DNA of 64,000 bases from Nematostella vectensis (GCF_932526225.1 NC_064036.1:16452953-16516952), one strand, 5' to 3'. Counted from the first letter of the stretch, positions 41,952 to 51,284 are shown. A program made the numbers and translations. Notes: generated by a model from the letters alone, not told the origin.

Positions 41952-42605
41952 ATGGAGGAACCTCAAGGAAGTACTAGTGCCCAACCTGACGAACAACTTG
42001 CTTAAAAACTTGCCCAAGAACCTGGCAAACGGCATCAAGAACCTGCACGTAAGCCTGTGGCTGCCGCCCCGGCAGCGGCGCGCGACGCGCGAATCACGAG
42101 CCCCGAACCGCCCGCGACCCGACCTCACCCTGGACGAGTCGAAGACGGAAGGCGCTTGGCAAAGTGGAACCGAATCAACAGAGCGAAGAAAGAGTCGCTT
42201 CGTGTCGCCGCTGCGCAGCAGCTGCCGGTGGCCCCGGTGACGAACGAGCCGCAGCCGGGACGGCGCTTGCGCGCCGACGATGCCGCCTCCGGAACGGCAA
42301 GCGCTGGCATGCCTTCGGCACACACACCTGCCCCGGAGAGCAACTCTGTCTGGTCGGCCAGCTCGGTCATCGGGCTCGCTGGTCTTCTAGTGTCATTGGT
42401 CGGCCTCTACACACGTAGGTGGGAGCTAGCTGCCGCGTTCACGCGCACACCAGCTGTTAACCAGCGAGCTACCGATCCGCACGCAGCGGCCGACGGCGGG
42501 ACTCCGCCCGCAAGGCCGCCGCTGGCGACCGCACAGCAGACCAAGGAGCGCTCTCCGGCGACAGCGCTTCGCGCTCCCGGGTCTCGGCTGTTATCCATTG
42601 AGTAA
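41952..42605 (+). pseudogene. Polinton single-pass membrane protein with premature stop
   Basis: In frame from the ATG at 41952 to 42605. TAA at 42003-42005 (codon 18) interrupts an otherwise continuous frame. Downstream is a Pro/Ala-rich, basic stretch (AKWNRINRAKKESLRVAA) and one transmembrane helix (VIGLAGLLVSLVGLYT, about residue 155), then a polar tail. Reinitiation at 42057 or elsewhere cannot be excluded. Membrane proteins of this layout sit between the ATPase and integrase in cnidarian Polintons; the function is unknown. Confidence 0.65.
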
Positions 42606-42645
42606 GCAGACATTTAGACACGAGGGCCCCACCCATATCCGCACG

Positions 42646-42870
42646 ATGTCGACGACGCAGAAGAGCAATATTACAAAGACCATCACCGACGCCGCAGTCA
42701 TAACCTGCCTCGTCGCCGGTATCGGCTGGGTTGGGCGCAAGGTCTTACGCGAGGACTTCACCAAAGATCCCTCAGCGAACGCCATGAACTACGCAAAAAT
42801 GACTGCCGCCGTCGCAGGTGCTGTCGCTTTGAAGGGTTTCCTTGAGGACCAGAAGATCCTGCCCATGTAG
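42646..42870 (+). CDS. Small Polinton membrane protein
   Basis: 74 aa from the ATG at 42646. Two hydrophobic helices (AAVITCLVAGIGWVG and MTAAVAGAVALKGFL) flank a conserved-looking KVLREDFTKDPSANAMNY. Intact. The function is unknown, but the same small protein recurs in related cnidarian elements. A codon-42598 start would extend it by 16 residues; I prefer the ATG because hydrophobic sequence follows soon after. Confidence 0.68.
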   Translation: MSTTQKSNITKTITDAAVITCLVAGIGWVGRKVLREDFTKDPSANAMNYAKMTAAVAGAVALKGFLEDQKILPM

Positions 42871-42944
42871 TAGCATGGGCCGTGTGTTAGACTCGTGCGC
42901 GCCTTGCGCATACACACAGCGCGTGGAGTGTGCTTCGCATAGAC

Positions 42945-43358
42945 ATGGCCTCTATCGCGATTTTGGTTGGCGGCGCCGTCCTAAACGCAACTGCATTCGT
43001 TGGTGGCAACTACCTCGCAAAGTTCCTGTCGAACGATGAGAGCCCCGCCTTAGCCGAGAAGGAGAGGCACGACAAGGCCCTAGAGAAATACCAACAAGAC
43101 TATGGACGCTACCAACAGCGGCGACAAAAAATCCTCGATTGGCAAGCTCAAAGTCGCAAGAGAGGGTCCCTCGCAAAGCAGAACTTCACCGACACCGACT
43201 ACGCGCTCAAACTCTACAACCAGACCTCCCTGGAGTCGATGCGGGCCCCCGAGCTGTCCGACTACTACGTCCCCAGCAAAACGCAGAAGAACGCCGAGTT
43301 GGCGTACATAGGCGCCGGCGCTCTCGCCATCGGCTACGCAGCTAGCAGCTTGCTGTGA
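42945..43358 (+). CDS. Small Polinton protein with hydrophobic ends and charged helix
   Basis: 137 aa. The N-terminal hydrophobic segment (IAILVGGAVLNATAFVGG), a central charged coiled-coil-like part (EKERHDKALEKYQQDYGRY), NFTDTDYALKLYNQ, and a C-terminal hydrophobic segment (AYIGAGALAIGYAAS) suggest a virion membrane or scaffold protein, as inference. It is intact and recurs in cnidarian Polintons next to the integrase. A 150-bp non-coding gap follows. Confidence 0.7.
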   Translation: MASIAILVGGAVLNATAFVGGNYLAKFLSNDESPALAEKERHDKALEKYQQDYGRYQQRRQKILDWQAQSRKRGSLAKQNFTDTDYALKLYNQTSLESMRAPELSDYYVPSKTQKNAELAYIGAGALAIGYAASSLL

Positions 43359-43509
43359 TGCAGCTGCCGTCGAAACGCGTATACGTACGTATGCGCCTAG
43401 GCGGCCTTTTTCCATGCTGCGCGTATACGTGTACGTATACGTACGCCGAAGGCTAAGCAGACGGCATCCGCCTGTTGGAGACTGATTCCCCCGTCGCGAT
43501 ACGCACGTA
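43359..43509. promoter_or_regulatory. Palindrome-rich region upstream of the integrase
   Basis: Alternating purine-pyrimidine palindromes occur twice: gcgtatacgtacgtatgcgc (43377-43396) and gcgtatacgtgtacgtatac (43421-43440). They could form cruciform or Z-DNA, or bind a dimeric regulator before the integrase. No promoter motif can be assigned with confidence. Confidence 0.5.
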
Positions 43510-44520
43510 ATGGCCCGCCGGAACGGCAAGCGCATGTCCGACGAAGAGCTCGATGCGTTCCTTCGTCCTATATACTACGCCAGAGGTGGTTTCCAGGGAG
43601 TGACCGCCCTGCATGCCAAACTTCCCAACGGCTCAGCCTCCATAGATCGAGCGCGCAGGTGGGTAAGCTCGCAGCCCGTCGGGGGCTACACACAGACGCC
43701 CCCTCCTCCGACTGCCTACGCCCACTTCTCGGAGCAGATACCAAACCGTATCCACCAGTCGGACCTGCTATTCTTACCAACCGACCGCGGGTACAAGTAT
43801 GCCCTGACTGTCGTTGACGTTGCTTCACGATATAAAGCCGCCCGCCCACTGAGGACTAAGAGCGCGGCCGTCGTCTCCCGCGAACTCGCTGGCATCTACG
43901 AAGAGGGACCTCTCACATGGCCTAAAGTCCTCATGGTTGATGACGGCACGGAGTTCAAGGGTGCTACCACGAAGCTCCTAACAGACCACTGGGTGGAGGT
44001 CCGACGGGCTGAGCCTGGGCACCACAGGAGCCAAGCTTTCGCCGAGTCTTTCCATCTCTGGCTGGCGCAGCGCCTATTTCGTGCGCAGTACTCGAAGGAG
44101 CTTGCGTCCGGCAAGACAAACCGCGAGTGGGTTACTGCTCTGCCAATCGTCATCTCGGACATGAACGCAACGAAGACTCGCATGACTGGCCTTGCGCCTG
44201 AGGACGCCATAAAGCTGAGGCGCGTGCCTCTCAAAGCCGAAAAGCCCCCCTTAGAGGTCCCCTTGGAGGTCGGGACGGAGGTGTACATCGCCGTAAACGA
44301 GGAAGACCTTCAGGACAAGGGCCGACGGCGAGCGACGGACCCGTGGTGGACAAGCAAGGCGTACCCAATACTAAAGAGGGTCATGGAGCCCGGACAGCCA
44401 GTGTTGTATTACACGGCGTACTCTAAGCACGGCTTCACGCGATCGCAGTTGCGTAGCGCGACGCCAGCGCGATCGAAAAAATCTTCTGGTCGCGCTAGCG
44501 TCACCTTAGCGCCACGCTAG
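43510..44520 (+). CDS. Polinton integrase (retroviral-type rve, DDE)
   Basis: 336 aa, intact. The catalytic core shows D in HQSDLLFLPTD, D in VDDGTEFKG about 60 residues later, and E in SQAFAESFHLW about 35 residues after that, the DD35E layout. The N-terminus has a helical zinc-free domain. The C-terminus (VLYYTAYSKHGFTRSQLR) resembles the chromo/SH3-like end of Polinton integrases. It inserts the element and makes short target duplications. The Ala/Arg tail is followed by tagcg-rich repeats. It is convergent with the polymerase gene. Confidence 0.92.
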   Translation: MARRNGKRMSDEELDAFLRPIYYARGGFQGVTALHAKLPNGSASIDRARRWVSSQPVGGYTQTPPPPTAYAHFSEQIPNRIHQSDLLFLPTDRGYKYALTVVDVASRYKAARPLRTKSAAVVSRELAGIYEEGPLTWPKVLMVDDGTEFKGATTKLLTDHWVEVRRAEPGHHRSQAFAESFHLWLAQRLFRAQYSKELASGKTNREWVTALPIVISDMNATKTRMTGLAPEDAIKLRRVPLKAEKPPLEVPLEVGTEVYIAVNEEDLQDKGRRRATDPWWTSKAYPILKRVMEPGQPVLYYTAYSKHGFTRSQLRSATPARSKKSSGRASVTLAPR

Positions 44521-44545
44521 CGCCACCCTAGCGTGATCAACGCTT
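44460..44545. repeat. ctagcg-rich repeat at the integrase 3' end
   Basis: Direct and inverted gcgctagcgtcacc / gcgccacgctagcg / cgccaccctagcgtga units overlap the integrase stop codon. Located between convergent genes, they may act as a transcription stop. This is inference from position only. Confidence 0.5.
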
Positions 44546-44639
44546 GTGCCTTCTATTGCAGCTGAGGCACGTGAGTCTGACATTCCACTTGTAGTGACCC
44601 TGACTGTCGTCCCGCCGGTCGATACTGGGGCATTGGGGA

Positions 44640-44906
44640 TTACTCTTGGTGTACCCCTGAAGCAGAAGCTGAGTGCCACTTCTTTTCCGCGTCAGCAATC
44701 ATGCCGAGTACGTGGTCTACCGTCAGAACGTGATGCGGCCCCGTGTACTTCGTGCGACCCTTTTGCCTGTCGTCTATAGCGTATCGCTTGATTCGCGCTA
44801 TAATGAGCTCTTCACTAGGCGTAGCCTGCAGTCCTGTGGGAACCAAGGCACCTGGGGTGTCATCGGGGGGGGGGATCACGCGGACTATCTGGTCGGCGAG
44901 CCGCAC
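44640..44906 (-). pseudogene. Detached C-terminal remnant of the polymerase-helicase gene
   Basis: 88 codons in a different frame from the polymerase ORF. IARIKRYAIDDRQKGRTKYT and LTVDHVLGMIADAEKK form a charged helical pattern that I associate with the start of an HNH-like C-terminal domain of related fused replication proteins. The expected downstream Cys/His part is missing. I read it as the end of the same gene after an internal deletion. Confidence is moderate to low. Confidence 0.45.
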
Positions 44907-47439
44907 GCGGGAGATGCCGGTTTAAAGCGTTACGGCCACGGAACATGCTCACCGCCCACTCGGTATTCCCCGATCCTCCCTGGCCGGCTAGATACATCCC
45001 CGCAGAGGTTGCGGCCACCAGATCGCACGGCAGACTCGGCGCAGTGCTTGGCTCCCTAGCCAAGCACCCCGACCTCTTCGGACCCCAAGCCGCCACGGGC
45101 CGCCACTCGTACCCAGGCCTTTTGTGGCGCCACTCTCCATACCTCGGATTTCGCTCCACGAGCCTCACACCACTGGGCACCGCCTTTGCGTATATGGCAT
45201 CTGTGCACACTCGGAGGACGTCTTCGCGAGGGATCCGCCTCAACATGCGTCGCAACGCTATGTTTGTGTACGCCAAGACGAAGGCCCTGATGTGGTACCA
45301 TTGTGAGCGCCGGACTCCGTCTTTGTATTGGATCAGATGAGCCCCGTCGGCATGCTCGAAGTTAAGTAAGTGGTCGGTGCCCGCAAGAAGGTTTGTCAGA
45401 TACGCGGCTTCCTCACGGTCGCGGACTACGATCGAGGACTCGTCGCCATGGCGAGCGCACTTGCCTACGAAACGGACAGCGAGATCTCGACCCTGCGAGT
45501 CTTCGCCGCCGGGGCCGGAGTGGGGGAACTTGATGGAGTCCTTTTTTCCGACGCTATACAACACCTCCCTCGCCGCGGCCATGGCGAGGTCACCCGAGTC
45601 TAGCAGGTCCTTGAGCTCTGGCGTGGTGATCCAGCGCTCGTTTTGTTCCAAGTGCTGCCCTACCCTCCCGGAAGTGTAGGGGTGGCAGGCCTCAGAGAAC
45701 CCCCACTCGGTCAACTGAATGGCCCCGGTCAGTTGAAGAACCTCGCTCAATGGCCGTCCCGCAACATCCGCGATACGATACACGTTCGTAGGGAATCCGT
45801 ATTTCCGTACCAGATCAATGGCGTCCGAGGCGCCGCCGAAGACACTGTCCTCGCATCCTAGGTACGCCGCACGCATGTCGATGTGAGCATGAGGCTGCGC
45901 CCCTAAGTTTTCCCTGCTATTCCACACTTTGGACTCAACCTGCGCCGCTCGCCAGACGTCCCTGTATTTAGGAGGCGTTGGCCTGATGTTTTCTCTTTGG
46001 GTCCACTTCTTGAAGCGATACCCTATTGCGCCGCCCATCGAGTGCGTAGCTTCGATGTACTCTTGGTAGGCTGGGTGATCATCAGGGAGCCATTGAGGAT
46101 CATGTCCAGTCTCGTCTGTAAACGCCCTGTCGATAGCCCATCCGTCTTGTCCCGATCGGTACAGTTTGCCTTCGTGCGTGACTATAACACGCCCACACAG
46201 CCAGACCCTCGTGCTTCTGGGGATCGCCCTGTTTATGAAGCGGATGAGCACCTCTCGCACCTTCGCCTCGTGCGTTTTCGCGGCGGCACTGGTAGCGCGA
46301 GGCGCTGCCTCTCCCTGACATAGCGAACGAAGCTCCCTCTCAGCCTCGAAGTCTAGGCCGTGGACGCTCGCGATCGCAGGTGGTTCAGTCGGAAGCTCCG
46401 CCCAGGCGTGGTTATTGTGGCAAGGGATGCGGATTTGTGTGTACCCCCTCTCGTACTTTCCCGAGTCCCACAGGACGTTGCCCAGGGCGTCCACGGCTAC
46501 CAGCTTTATCCCGAGCTTCCTTTCCATCTCAAAGAGGTCTTCTTTGGTGCACCCCGTGGTGGCCAGCTTCTTGTCAAATCGCTCGGGGATCTTGCCTCGT
46601 GTCTTTGTTAGACCAAGGGAGCGCGAGGTGCCGCGATTCCTCAAGAAGTCGGCAACATAGCTCACAACACAGTTAACGAAGGCGTCACCCCCCTCTCGCA
46701 CAAACATTGGCCCAGGCTCACCATTTTGCTCAGGTAAAGGGCGAATCTCGTATCTCACGTAGACGAGGTACTCTCGCCCCTTCTCCCAAATACCCGCATC
46801 GATGCCTTCCAGGGCACCGACTGCGATTTGGCCCCCCCTTTTGACTAACAACCCACCGATCTTGTGCTCCGAGCGCCCTTCCTCCTCTGTGATTGGCGCT
46901 AATGGCTCTGCGGGGGTCTTACCAACGACCGTGAAGAGTCTGTAACACCGGTCGGGGTCTACCATCTCGAGCACCAGCGGAAGCACTGCGTTCGCCCGCA
47001 GAGACTCTCGCTCGTGCGAGACCCACCACACCGAGCCGTCGTCATTAATATCAGGCCCCCGCACAACCGGCTTTAGAGCAATCACACCTGTTCCACCAAG
47101 ATCTCGCATCTCCTGGTAAACACTGGCGCTTATGTCTCGGCCCCGTAGAGTGGCATCCACGCTTGGGAACCGAAGATGGGCGCCGCCGACGAAGAGAGAG
47201 TAGTACGTCTCGGGGTCTAAGCTCTCCGGGCCCTCCTGCCGCCGTCCCGGCAGCAGAGGGTCGAACTCGCGCCAGACCTCCTCCGTCCACACCTTCTCCG
47301 GTACGAGCGGCTTAAGCAGCCTGTGTTTGACATCGTCGGGGATGTCCTCGTCCAGGATGTTTTGGACCAGCCCTGCCAGTACGGCGGGCGCCTCTTTGTC
47401 ACGCATGCTTTCGAGAATCTCCTCTATATAAGCTTCCAT
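44860..47439 (-). CDS. Divergent family B DNA polymerase with helicase Walker A remnant
   Basis: About 859 aa from the Met at 47439 (an upstream in-frame start at 47472 overlaps a repeat). Numbering from 47472, palm motif A is HIDMRAAYL (about 530), a motif-B-like helix is HIRAFVLAYTNIALRRML (about 727), and motif C is CTDAIY (about 756). Residues 255-370 form an extra domain (GGDAFVNCVVSYV, then HNNHAWAE). Residues 828-836 read GQGGSGNTE, a Walker A loop with Asn where Lys is needed. After about 30 further residues the frame ends, so a fused helicase domain is absent. It would replicate the element DNA. It is far from the usual protein-primed Polinton polymerase. Confidence 0.72.
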   Translation of the reverse strand: MEAYIEEILESMRDKEAPAVLAGLVQNILDEDIPDDVKHRLLKPLVPEKVWTEEVWREFDPLLPGRRQEGPESLDPETYYSLFVGGAHLRFPSVDATLRGRDISASVYQEMRDLGGTGVIALKPVVRGPDINDDGSVWWVSHERESLRANAVLPLVLEMVDPDRCYRLFTVVGKTPAEPLAPITEEEGRSEHKIGGLLVKRGGQIAVGALEGIDAGIWEKGREYLVYVRYEIRPLPEQNGEPGPMFVREGGDAFVNCVVSYVADFLRNRGTSRSLGLTKTRGKIPERFDKKLATTGCTKEDLFEMERKLGIKLVAVDALGNVLWDSGKYERGYTQIRIPCHNNHAWAELPTEPPAIASVHGLDFEAERELRSLCQGEAAPRATSAAAKTHEAKVREVLIRFINRAIPRSTRVWLCGRVIVTHEGKLYRSGQDGWAIDRAFTDETGHDPQWLPDDHPAYQEYIEATHSMGGAIGYRFKKWTQRENIRPTPPKYRDVWRAAQVESKVWNSRENLGAQPHAHIDMRAAYLGCEDSVFGGASDAIDLVRKYGFPTNVYRIADVAGRPLSEVLQLTGAIQLTEWGFSEACHPYTSGRVGQHLEQNERWITTPELKDLLDSGDLAMAAAREVLYSVGKKDSIKFPHSGPGGEDSQGRDLAVRFVGKCARHGDESSIVVRDREEAAYLTNLLAGTDHLLNFEHADGAHLIQYKDGVRRSQWYHIRAFVLAYTNIALRRMLRRIPREDVLRVCTDAIYAKAVPSGVRLVERNPRYGEWRHKRPGYEWRPVAAWGPKRSGCLAREPSTAPSLPCDLVAATSAGMYLAGQGGSGNTEWAVSMFRGRNALNRHLPRAARRPDSPRDPPPR

Positions 47440-47569
47440 GTTTGGGTATACCCTGTGCCACCCAATCTCCAACTGCCCGTATCACAACCGGCGGGATGAG
47501 TGCCCGGGTATGACCCGCGCCACCCAGTCTCTAACTGGGAGTTCGGGTATGCCCCGTGCCACCCAGTCT
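47440..47569. repeat. Three degenerate direct repeats upstream of the polymerase
   Basis: Three units of about 33 bp containing gccacccartctcyaa (around 47457, 47518 and 47558) precede the polymerase start and follow the zinc-protein stop. The first unit overlaps the N-terminal extension of the polymerase ORF, which is why I prefer the later start. A promoter or operator role is possible. Confidence 0.6.
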
Positions 47570-47860
47570 CTAATTGACCGCATCGCGGGCCGCGATGTCA
47601 GACAGGACGAGCGCGAACCGCTCCCGAGCGCGCCTCTCAACGCTACGCATCCACTGCCCTACACGATTCGCTCCGCAGGGGCGGCACAACCGCGTCTCCG
47701 ACCGAGTCCCTACGCCGCAGATCCTGCACGGCACGGCGAGGGGGATGCCCATACGGAGCCTTTGGAGGTGCACCTTGCAGTAGGTGTCCATGCACCTTCG
47801 GCCGCACATGTTTGCGTGGCCGGCCTTCAGCCACCCGCAGTAATCCCTTCCGTACCTCAT
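47570..47860 (-). CDS. Small Cys/His-rich zinc-binding protein of the Polinton
   Basis: 96 aa from the Met at 47860. Cysteines and histidines are spaced as CGWLKAGHANMCGRRC..YCKVH, then CRICG..LCRPCG, suggesting two zinc sites, with a basic C-terminal helix (RSVERRARERF). Intact. It lies upstream of the polymerase on the same strand, so it could act in replication or regulation. No function is assigned. Confidence 0.65.
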   Translation of the reverse strand: MRYGRDYCGWLKAGHANMCGRRCMDTYCKVHLQRLRMGIPLAVPCRICGVGTRSETRLCRPCGANRVGQWMRSVERRARERFALVLSDIAARDAVN

Positions 47861-47920
47861 CCTTCGAACGCTCGGTATACAACAGGACATACGAATGTCT
47901 AATTGCAAACCCAACGCCTA

Positions 47921-48159
47921 ATTAATTATTCATGAACGCGAAACACCTGCAGCCCTAATTATTATTCATGCACGCGAAACACCTGCGGCCCTAATTGATT
48001 ATTCGTGTACGCGAAATCTATTTTGCCTACATTAGCTTTTGCCGATTGTTTATGTACGCGAAACATTATCTGCCTGATATATAGAGACAGGGCTGGGAGG
48101 CCCGGAGGGGGGATCCGGGCCTCCCAGGCCGTTTCACTGAAACTACCCAGTCCCCCCCC
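47921..48159 (-). repeat. Polinton right terminal inverted repeat
   Basis: The reverse complement matches the left repeat from the G run through the 14-bp-stem hairpin (48087-48128) and the iterons. It has one fewer 47-bp iteron than the left end. It ends in eight C before gtgaa. Confidence 0.92.
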
Positions 48160-48334
48160 GTGAAGCTTGGTAACCACTCCATCACCCCAAGGCGTGGCTA
48201 CAACTGCCGGTTCTCGGTTCGCGGGGGTTAGCCTCTTGCAGGCGTTAGGCAGGTGGCTATTCGCGGGGGGGTCATCTCTATCTATTTTACATTGTTCTAA
48301 ATTTTTACGTGTTTTCTTTTTCTTTATTATAGAT
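48160..48334. other. Spacer between Polinton and duplication copy B
   Basis: GC-rich start (caccccaaggcgtggctaca), then poly-pyrimidine. It is not matched in copy A, and I see no gene. It may be the scar of another insertion. Confidence 0.4.
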
Positions 48335-48905
48335 ATAACGAAAGCTACCCTGCTCTTGAATTCATACAAATTAAACCATCTAAATTAAACCATATAACCA
48401 TATAAATTAAAGCATCAATTTAATTGTTTATAAATGACAACTTGCCAAAACTTTGTACTTCTAACCAACCGAAAATATGAAGGTTTTAATCAGATTTGAT
48501 ATATACAATATTTATTTTTTATACGTTCTACGTTTTCAAAGTAAAACTCAAAAGTATTTTCGGGTTGATCACAAATCCAACTTCAACAACACTGCAGTAT
48601 CTCTTCCTCACCATTTACCAATTACACTAAAAGGACGTCGAGATATCTACCTTTGAGTGAGCTGTACAGAATAGCTCGTCATCCCACTCTCTGAAGATCC
48701 CAATAGTTGTTATTTTACTCCAGTCGTATCCGGGAGCATTGAAATCCGTCTTCCGCCATACATTAGGAGTCGTCGTCCATAATAGGTACTCTTTGCCCGG
48801 TGGCCTAGTTATAGGCTCGCATAACGACTCTTCTTTACATGGACACTTTCTGCAAAGAGTTAGCGAGATGGCAAAAGAGAATACACAGATGACAGCCAGC
48901 CAGCG

Positions 48906-49114
48906 TGTTTTGAACGATTACATATGTTGATTTTGCATTTTTCCCTTATGTAAGCGCGAGAGCCCTGTGTCGAACCGCGCGGGACTGGGGAGAGGGGTTG
49001 CTTTGTAATTTGTACAGTTCGGTTTTGTCCGCCACGAACTGCATCGAGTTTGCCGTTTTTTCTTCGTTTAGCATTAAAAATACAGTCCCTTAACAGTCGT
49101 CGTCGTCCATAACA
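48906..49114 (+). repeat. BEL 5' LTR
   Basis: 209 bp, starting tgttttgaacgattacat and ending gtcgtcgtcgtccataaca. By eye it differs from the 3' LTR by four substitutions and one indel, about 2 percent, so the insertion is fairly recent. Confidence 0.95.
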
Positions 49115-49115
49115 A

Positions 49116-49134
49116 GTTGGTCCTTCCGAGCCGG
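49116..49134 (+). other. BEL primer binding site, tRNA-Tyr type
   Basis: tggtccttccgagccgga starts two bases after the LTR. Its complement is the CCA-tailed 3' end expected of a tRNA-Tyr (..tcggaaggacca). Confidence 0.75.
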
Positions 49135-49191
49135 ATGTATTGAAGAATATTGGAGTAGCCAGAATGCCAAAACTCGGTCGAATGTGGAGAA

Positions 49192-50010
49192 TTGCCGAGC
49201 GAAGAGAAAAGTCGTCAGGTCCAATTGCACGAGGAACATAAACAAGATCAAAGAATTGCTCCCCACAAGAAAAACAAGTCAAAAGTGAGGCAGTTCGCAA
49301 ACAACCTTGATGAGGTAAGGGGTAAAGCACGTGAATTAACTGCTGAGCTAGAGGAGCTCGATCAGGAACACCTAGAAGCGGACGGGGACTGGTTACAAGA
49401 CCTAGAGGAAGCCGTAAGTGAGATTATGGGAGAAGTTGTAGATTATTTCAGTGAAGACGCTAGTTCAGAGCCTGCTAACAGTAGCGATGTCATGGGAAAT
49501 AGTAGTAGAAGCGGTTTGAAGGGAGTTCAGGTCCCACTTTTCAAAGGAAATCGTGAAGACTGGCCATATTTTTGGGGTATTTTCAAGTCCCTTGTGCATG
49601 ACAATAAAACGCTGAGTGAGCCTGTGAAGCTCGCACATTTGAACAATTCCCTCGCTGACAATGTCAAAATTGTGATTTCGTGTCTAACCGGGGGTCCTGG
49701 GGATTATGAGAAGGCTGTCAAGTTGTTAGAGGGAAGATTTGGGGACCCGAGGGATGTGATAGAGGCCCATTTATACCGAATCACAGATTGGCCTGCTGTT
49801 AGGAGTGATGACCGCACGGGGTTTGAGGGGTTTGCAGACGCCTTGCAGGCCGCAGTGTTTGCGCTAGATAACCCTACATTTCAACATGAGCTAAAGAGTC
49901 TGCCACTTTGCACCCAGTTAGTGCGCAAACTGCCTGCTAAAGAAAGGGATGAGTTGTTTGCGGCAAGTAGAGAGGGGGCAGGTGCAAGAGGATCTAAAGG
50001 GGTTAGCTGA
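49192..50010 (+). pseudogene. BEL gag, N-terminal part
   Basis: About 270 codons without a clear ATG in this frame (an upstream ATG at 49164 is in another frame). The N-terminus is charged (EEHKQDQRIAPHKKNK), followed by a coiled coil. Then comes the DUF1759-type gag pattern, VPLFKGNREDWPYFWGIFKS, LNNSLADNVK and YEKAVKLLEGRFGDP. It forms the particle core. The frame is lost near 49950-50010, where the next piece takes over. Confidence 0.8.
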
Positions 50011-50401
50011 GTGGGCGCAGACATGGTCAAAGACACTGCGCATGCGCGAGAGCTATAATGAACAGCCCACAGCTAAAAGCGTGCCCGCAGCTAAAGGTGC
50101 GTCCCAGCAAAGGCGACACCAGAGGTACCAAACCATGCACGTTGGTGAGAAGCACCAACGAAAATGTGCCCTATGTGAAAAGGATCATTCAGAGTCAAAA
50201 TGCCCAACCCTTTTACCAGCAACGGTAGACAAGCGCTGGGAGATGGTTAAGGAGAAAAAAGTCTGTTTTGGCTGTCTCAGGGGGGGACATCAGCGACGTT
50301 CGTGCAGTAGATCCCAGAAATGCGGGGTTGATGGTTGTGACAGAGGTCATCATTACCTTTTGCTTCCTTTGCTCCCAAACAACCACCTAGAGAGCCCTTA
50401 A
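49949..50401 (+). pseudogene. BEL gag C-terminal zinc-knuckle region
   Basis: Shifted by one frame from the gag N-terminus. Carries zinc-binding patterns CALCEKDHSESKC, CFGCLRGGHQRRSC and CGVDGCDRGHH, as in the nucleocapsid end of BEL gag. A further shift near 50355-50400 separates it from protease. Confidence 0.8.
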
Positions 50402-50429
50402 CTGTCGAACTTCCTCCAGGGGATAAAGG

Positions 50430-51284
50430 GGTTCATTGCGGGAAAGCGCAAGCCAGCACGCCAAGTGTCAATAAAGTCGCGCTCAAAACTGTTGCAGTAC
50501 CATTTACCAGTGACTCTGGCCAAGTAGTTATGGGATTAGTACTTTTGGATTCAGGCAGCGAAACTACCCTTGTAAGAACTGGGTTTGCAAAGCAACTGGG
50601 GATATCAGGTCCTAGGCAAAACCTAACCGTTGACACAGTAGGGGGGGGGGGGGTAGTACCACGGTCAAGTCAGAGCGCGTGCATCTACCATTTGCATCAT
50701 CTGCGGTTAAAGGAACTGTGAGCGCGTGGACAATAAAAAGCATCTGTGCTCCTGTCAGTGCTATTGATTGGTCAGAGGTCAAGCGACGCTATGCGCATTT
50801 GTGTGATGTCCCAGTAGAGAACACGGGCAACGGGACGGTTGATGTTTTGTTAGGCCTCGACACAGCAGCCTTAATGGCCCCATTGGAAGTCAGGAGGGGT
50901 GGGGTCACAGAACCGTATGCTGAGAAGACACCGCTGGGGTGGGTTATCGCGGGCCCAGTCTCAGACTCCGAGGGTGGGGGAAAGCGCATACTCCGCGCAC
51001 ACGTGTCAGAAGCCGAAGACGACACAAATCACAACCTGCGCATGTTCTGGGAAGTAGACACGTTTGGCGTCCGCGTCGAGGAATCACCACCATACAGCCG
51101 CAGCGAACAGAGAGCCTTGGATGCCTTGGATAAGTCATGCCGACTTGTGGATTCAGGTTACGAGTTAGCGCTCTTGTGGAAACCTGACCGACCTCCATTA
51201 CCTAATAACTACGCCACAGCCTTGAGTCGCATAGAGTCAGTGGAGCGTCGCCTGCAGAAAGACGGAGCTGGCGCAAGGGTATAA
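50430..51284 (+). pseudogene. BEL protease and linker, split at a G run
   Basis: The retropepsin motif VLLDSGSETTLV (near 50540) marks the protease, followed by LGISGPRQNLTVDTVGG. A 12-base G run at 50641-50652 shifts the frame. The next piece continues HLPFASSAVKGTVSAW, LLGLDTAALM and TPLGWVIAGP, the usual BEL protease end (DUF1758-like) and linker to the reverse transcriptase. Confidence 0.78.

Larger units (their letters stand above)
36834..48159. mobile_element. Polinton/Maverick (Polinton-like virus) insertion, decayed
   Basis: 11.3 kb bounded by terminal inverted repeats of about 240-290 bp, flanked by gtgaa on both sides (36829-36833 and 48160-48164), a candidate target duplication next to G runs that blur the exact ends. 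Gene content in order: unknown membrane protein (-), minor capsid (-), major capsid (+), packaging ATPase (+), four small or membrane proteins (+), integrase (+), polymerase with helicase remnant (-), zinc-binding protein (-). The G+C content is clearly higher than in the host flanks. Capsid genes carry frameshifts and stops, so this copy could not make particles by itself. Related gene sets are common in cnidarian genomes. Confidence 0.92.

Noticed and set aside
41687-41977. 96-codon plus-strand ORF in the Polinton
   Set aside because: Low-complexity Arg/Ser composition, overlaps the previous gene, and the true membrane-protein frame starts at 41952.
47438-47902. 154-codon plus-strand ORF opposite the zinc protein
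   Set aside because: Antisense shadow of the Cys-rich gene and of the triple repeat; no domain pattern.
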